Below are positions 25,467 to 28,626 of a stretch of 28,626 nt of DNA, one piece after another. Within the stretch, counting starts at the first letter, position 1; the number at the start of each line of letters is the position of its first letter. Where the stretch lies: positions 1-28,626 of IMG/VR virus record IMGVR_UViG_3300036670_000245; one strand, written 5' to 3'. A program made the translations under genes and the position numbers. Source of the DNA: a virus. Under the pieces are notes generated by a model. It was given only the letters and a program-made list of their open reading frames with translations. It did not search any database and was not told the DNA's origin.

Positions 25467-27407
25467 ATGGCATATCTAGTAAATAAAACAGATGGTACTC
25501 TGCTGGTCAGAGTACTGGACGGTCAGACCAACAATACTACCAGTAGCCTGGTGTTCATCGGCAAGCAGGTAACTAACTACGGTGAATTACAGAACGAAAA
25601 TTTTCTTAGACTTCTGGAAAATTTTAGTAACACCACAGACCCAGTGAATCCAGTGGCTGGGCAAATTTGGTGGGACACTGTAACCCAGAGTATGCGGGTG
25701 TTCAATGGTAGTGTCTGGCGACCAGTTACTGGATTTACCAGTGCGCAACTGCCCCCAGCCGTACCACGAGAGGGCGATCGGTGGTGGGACTCAGTGAATC
25801 AGCAGTTACGTATCTGGACTGGAACTGAATGGGTTGTGGTTGGGCCATCATTCAGTGTGCTATCAGGAAAAGCTGGTGCATTGGTTGAGACTGTGCCGGA
25901 CATATACTCAGTTCAACATTCTGTAACCAAGTTGTATAATAACGGATCAGTGACTGCTATACTCAGTTCAGATGCAGAATTCACGCCAGCAATTCCAATT
26001 GATGGATTCAGCAGCATACCACCTGGCATGATACTGCGTGATTTAACAAAATTCACCGGAACAGCTACCAACTCAGATCAATTGGGATCATTACTACCAG
26101 TGCAATTCTTACGCAGCGATGTACCATCCGTAACTACTGCAAACTTAACAGTGCGGCCCACTCTTACCGTGGGCAACGCAGGTGAGTTGGCATTCAGCGC
26201 CAATGGCACGTCAACTATTGCTAGCACTGGCAATCTACGGATAGTGTCTGGCACGCATGTATCGCTGGGGGTCAACGGTGGCACTGGATTGGTGAGTGTT
26301 ACGGGAAACCCAACAGAAAATCTACATATTGCACCAAAACAGTTTGTGGACCAGTCAATTAATCAGCTAAAAAATGGATTACTAGAAAAAATTGGTGCAA
26401 TAGTAGAAGTAATTCTGGATGTCAATGGTGCCAGTCATACTATATCCAAATTATATAATAATACAGTGGTTACTGCAATAGTAAGTGCAGATGACAGCTT
26501 TGTTCCATTGATTCCCATATCAGGATTTACCACAGTGACTCCGGGCATTACATTAAATAATAATGGGATACTTGGTGGAACTGCGCTAAATTCTCAGAGA
26601 TTGGGTAATTTAGAACCCACTAGATTTTTGAGAACTGATGTACCATCCACCAGCACATCTGATCTCGCTATCAGGGGGTCATTGAGTATTGGACCTGGGA
26701 ATCAACTATTAGTAAACTCAGCGGGAATCACCTCCACTGGAAATCTGATAGTATCAGCTGGTGCATATACTGCATTTTCAATTAACAGTATTTCTGGGTT
26801 GGTTAGTGTGGCAGGATTACCCAGTCAGGCCCTACATATTGCACCCAAACAATATGTGGATTCAACTGTTGAACAACTGCGTACGACCACCACTGGCTAT
26901 ATTAATTCTAGTACGCTGGTGATAAATGGTACTATTGAGTCGGTTCAGGCGCAAGTAACGCAAGCACGTAACGATATAGCAGCACTGGCAGTAAACAAAG
27001 CATCAGTAAGTAGCCCGGTTCTCACAGGTATACCCAGCGCGCCTACTGCTGGCGTTGGTACCAGCACCAGTCAGCTGGCAACCACTGCATTTGTTACTGG
27101 GGCCACTTCAGTTTTTGATACTGGCAGAATCTTTAACGGTAGTAGTTACGTGAGGGTTGATACCAGCAGTATTAGCCTGGCGGCCAGTGGAATCTTGGCC
27201 GCCACGGTGACTACCACTGGAATAGTAACCATAACTCAGCCCGCTAAATCAAACTCTACATTGGCAGCTACTACTGCATATGTGGACCGTGGGGATAAAA
27301 ACTTTATACTCAGTGGTACGAACTATCAACCCACCAACTATGTATCACCATTGGCGCCCAATAATAGCATCGGGGTAGATGGTGATTTTTGGTTTCAATA
27401 TATCTAG
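25467..27407 (+). CDS. Tail fibre protein with WWD modules and a duplicated shaft unit
   Basis: A 646-residue fibre protein. The N-terminus (VFIGKQVTNYGELQNENFLR, 29-48) resembles the attachment end of related phage fibres. Two tandem WWD modules follow: GQIWWDTVTQSMRVFNGSVW (65-84) and GDRWWDSVNQQLRIWTGTEW (103-122). Then come two copies of a unit of about 150 residues (151-301 and 324-471), each beginning with SKLYNN or TKLYNN and ending in LHIAPKQ(F/Y)VD. The C-terminal part carries the widespread fibre motif SSPVLTGIPSAPTAGVGTST plus QLATTAFV (515-543), a coiled-coil-like stretch at about 484-512, another ATTAYVD (601-607), and a terminal DGDFWFQYI. No clear Shine-Dalgarno; the ATG follows the previous stop by two bases. 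Confidence 0.8.
   Translation: MAYLVNKTDGTLLVRVLDGQTNNTTSSLVFIGKQVTNYGELQNENFLRLLENFSNTTDPVNPVAGQIWWDTVTQSMRVFNGSVWRPVTGFTSAQLPPAVPREGDRWWDSVNQQLRIWTGTEWVVVGPSFSVLSGKAGALVETVPDIYSVQHSVTKLYNNGSVTAILSSDAEFTPAIPIDGFSSIPPGMILRDLTKFTGTATNSDQLGSLLPVQFLRSDVPSVTTANLTVRPTLTVGNAGELAFSANGTSTIASTGNLRIVSGTHVSLGVNGGTGLVSVTGNPTENLHIAPKQFVDQSINQLKNGLLEKIGAIVEVILDVNGASHTISKLYNNTVVTAIVSADDSFVPLIPISGFTTVTPGITLNNNGILGGTALNSQRLGNLEPTRFLRTDVPSTSTSDLAIRGSLSIGPGNQLLVNSAGITSTGNLIVSAGAYTAFSINSISGLVSVAGLPSQALHIAPKQYVDSTVEQLRTTTTGYINSSTLVINGTIESVQAQVTQARNDIAALAVNKASVSSPVLTGIPSAPTAGVGTSTSQLATTAFVTGATSVFDTGRIFNGSSYVRVDTSSISLAASGILAATVTTTGIVTITQPAKSNSTLAATTAYVDRGDKNFILSGTNYQPTNYVSPLAPNNSIGVDGDFWFQYI
25917..26879 (+). repeat. 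Tandem duplication of a ~150-residue unit in the tail fibre
   Basis: Copy 1 (25917-26369) and copy 2 (26436-26879) share the order of motifs: TKLYNNGSVTAILSSD versus SKLYNNTVVTAIVSAD; IPIDGFSSIPPG versus IPISGFTTVTPG; FLRSDVPS versus FLRTDVPS; ASTGNLRIVSG versus TSTGNLIVSAG; GLVSVTGNP versus GLVSVAGLP; LHIAPKQFVD versus LHIAPKQYVD. The copies are clearly homologous but not recent, given many substitutions and small indels. Confidence 0.85.
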
Positions 27408-27415
27408 GATAATTT

Positions 27416-28615
27416 ATGGCAGCAAATAGTGATACCATAGTAACTGTGGTTCTACCATATTCTGGTGGTCGATATTTTCAAACCATGCCCGCAGATGGGT
27501 TTAACTATCTATTAGAATATAAAATATGGGGGGCCGGCGGTGGTGGTGGCGGTAATGATAGTCAGGTTGGCGGCGCTGGGGCTGGCGGAGGATTTGTTCA
27601 GGGCATAATTAATCCTTTACAAGCTGGCAAGCTCATTGAAATATTTGTGGGCGGCGGCGGCGCAGCCGGTATCAGTGGGTATAGTGCAGGCGGGGATAAC
27701 GGAAAAAGTTTAAATGGGCACAGTGGCGGGGCTGGTGGTAGGCCTGGACCGCGTGGCTGGAGCGGCGGCGGGGGTGGGGGCGGCGGCGCCACTGTTATTC
27801 GTATTGGTGGTAACATACTTGCGATAGCAGGGGGTGGCGCAGGCGGCGGCGGTGGTGGAAATTATAGTGCCGGGGAAAACGCAGGAAACAATTTTAATCA
27901 TCAGCAAAAAGATCAAGTCGCATCAGCAGATCAGGGCAAGGGGATAGCGGGTCAGTCACACCCTGGGGACGGTGGCGGAGCTGGCGGCGGAGGCGGCGGC
28001 GGAGCTGGCGGTGCTGGGGGCACGGTTGGATTTGGTGATGTAGGTGCACTTGCTGGTGCAACAGGTAGTAATAACCAGGAAAATCTACAACCACTCACTG
28101 TTGGTCAATATACAACAAATCAAACTGCTGGTGGCACCGGTGTCACTGGTTACCAGGACGGGGTAGGTCGTGGTGGAAATACTGGTACCAATGGTGGACC
28201 AGGATTGGTTGAGTTAACATTTTATCGAAACAGCGGATTTTATGTCAAACAGCAGGGCGAATATAAACGCATACGCCCCAGGGTTAAGTCAGCTGGCTCC
28301 TTCAACAACCGTGTGTCAACATGGGTAAAGATAGCAGGTGTTTGGCGCAGCATCAATGGTAGTAACTCAATCACGTTTAACCAGGATCAAACGTCATGGG
28401 GTGACCCTGGTCTGGCAGCAGTGTATATCGTCCCCAGTTATACTTCGTCAGATTTTCTGTACGGCAGCGGAGACAGCGGTGGTGGATTTAGCAGCAGCGG
28501 CAATGGCGACGGGGGCCAGGGTGAGGGTGGCAGTAGCAGCAGTGACGGCAGTAGCAGCAGTGCTGGTGATGGTAGCGGCAGTGACGGCAGCGGTGGGGAC
28601 AGTGCATCAGCCTGA
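27416..28615 (+). CDS. Glycine-rich tail fibre tip / receptor-binding protein
   Basis: A 399-residue protein. A short ordered N-terminus (TVVLPYSGGRYFQTMPADGF, 10-29; YKIWGAGGGGGG, 35-46) leads into a domain of about 220 residues with repeated glycine runs (GAGAGGGF, WSGGGGGGGG, IAGGGAGGGGGG, GGGAGGGGGGGAGGAGG) and spacer segments. It closes with GPGLVELTFYRNSGFYVKQQ (261-280), then KIAGVW, and a low-complexity Ser/Gly/Asp tail (349-399). Poly-glycine sandwiches are the receptor-recognising part of gp38-type adhesins (T2-like and S16-like phages), where spacer loops contact the receptor. By composition and by being last in the fibre block, this is probably the tip adhesin; direct homology to gp38 is not claimed. 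Shine-Dalgarno AGGA (27406-27409) sits six bases before the ATG. Glycine codons make this locally GC-rich. Confidence 0.7.
   Translation: MAANSDTIVTVVLPYSGGRYFQTMPADGFNYLLEYKIWGAGGGGGGNDSQVGGAGAGGGFVQGIINPLQAGKLIEIFVGGGGAAGISGYSAGGDNGKSLNGHSGGAGGRPGPRGWSGGGGGGGGATVIRIGGNILAIAGGGAGGGGGGNYSAGENAGNNFNHQQKDQVASADQGKGIAGQSHPGDGGGAGGGGGGGAGGAGGTVGFGDVGALAGATGSNNQENLQPLTVGQYTTNQTAGGTGVTGYQDGVGRGGNTGTNGGPGLVELTFYRNSGFYVKQQGEYKRIRPRVKSAGSFNNRVSTWVKIAGVWRSINGSNSITFNQDQTSWGDPGLAAVYIVPSYTSSDFLYGSGDSGGGFSSSGNGDGGQGEGGSSSSDGSSSSAGDGSGSDGSGGDSASA
28464..28612 (+). repeat. Low-complexity Ser/Gly/Asp-coding tract
   Basis: The last ~50 codons of the glycine-rich gene are built from degenerate GGCAGCGGT, AGCAGC and GGTGAC-like units encoding Gly, Ser and Asp almost only. 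Such tracts expand and contract easily by slippage or recombination. The stop codon TGA follows at 28613-28615, and the remaining 11 bases of the window show nothing. Confidence 0.75.
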
Positions 28616-28626
28616 AGTAATATAGC

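Noticed and set aside
27598-27916. Minus-strand proline-rich frames
   Set aside because: Poly-proline here is just the reverse reading of the glycine codons in the adhesin gene. They have no supporting start context.
28338-28625. Plus-strand frame rich in Ala/Val at the right end
   Set aside because: It is an alternative frame of the Gly/Ser/Asp repeat tract, which stays open because of low complexity.
1-28626. CRISPR array, tRNA genes, insertion sequences, integrase or attachment sites
   Set aside because: No regularly spaced direct repeats, cloverleaf-like segments, terminal inverted repeats or recombinase motifs were seen. Gaps between genes are at most 62 bases.

Overview
This window is a stretch of the virion (tail baseplate and fibre) module of a contractile-tailed, T4-like bacteriophage. 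The signs are recognisable homologues of T4 gp53, gp5, gp25 and gp6, a gp48/gp54-type tube-initiation protein, and a divergently transcribed, left-truncated gp55-type late sigma factor. No host gene, tRNA, integrase or transposon is visible. The DNA is moderately AT-rich and densely coded. The murein-degrading spike points to a host with a peptidoglycan wall, and the similarity pattern recalled is that of environmental (largely aquatic) T4-like phages, but the host cannot be read from this sequence.

Layout. Positions 1-713 (minus strand) hold the N-terminal 237 codons of the late sigma factor; its C-terminus lies off the left edge. A 62-base divergent intergenic region (714-775) carries a T4-late-type promoter element facing right. 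From 776 to 28615 everything is on the plus strand and nearly gap-free: tube initiator/cap (776-1618), wedge gp53 (1618-1923), a large hub-type protein (1927-4473), the gp5 spike with murein hydrolase domains (4473-7256), wedge gp25 (7264-7638), wedge gp6 (7686-11015), one giant 4166-residue structural protein (11029-23529), and then a fibre/receptor-recognition block of four genes (23580-24803, 24811-25464, 25467-27407, 27416-28615). The last of these is a glycine-rich, probably tip-adhesin protein.

How the parts work together. gp55 homologues redirect host RNA polymerase to TATAAATA-type late promoters. Such elements precede the first baseplate gene (748-756), gp6 (7660-7667) and the fibre block (23543-23550), so the window appears to hold both the late sigma factor and some of its target promoters. 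The hub protein and gp5 would form the central hub and spike. gp53, gp25 and gp6 would form the wedges, and the giant protein directly after gp6 is likely to be a peripheral wedge or fibre-docking component. The final four genes would form fibres and receptor-binding tips.

Most unusual points: (1) the spike has its enzymatic part after the beta-helix, with a GH19-like domain followed by a second possible murein-active domain, unlike T4 gp5; (2) the 12.5-kb giant gene carries a seven-repeat FG-GAP (integrin-alpha-like) beta-propeller with extra modules inserted between blades; (3) there are a duplicated fibre unit and a poly-glycine adhesin with a Ser/Gly/Asp tail; (4) CAGTG/CACTG is strongly enriched in parts of the window.
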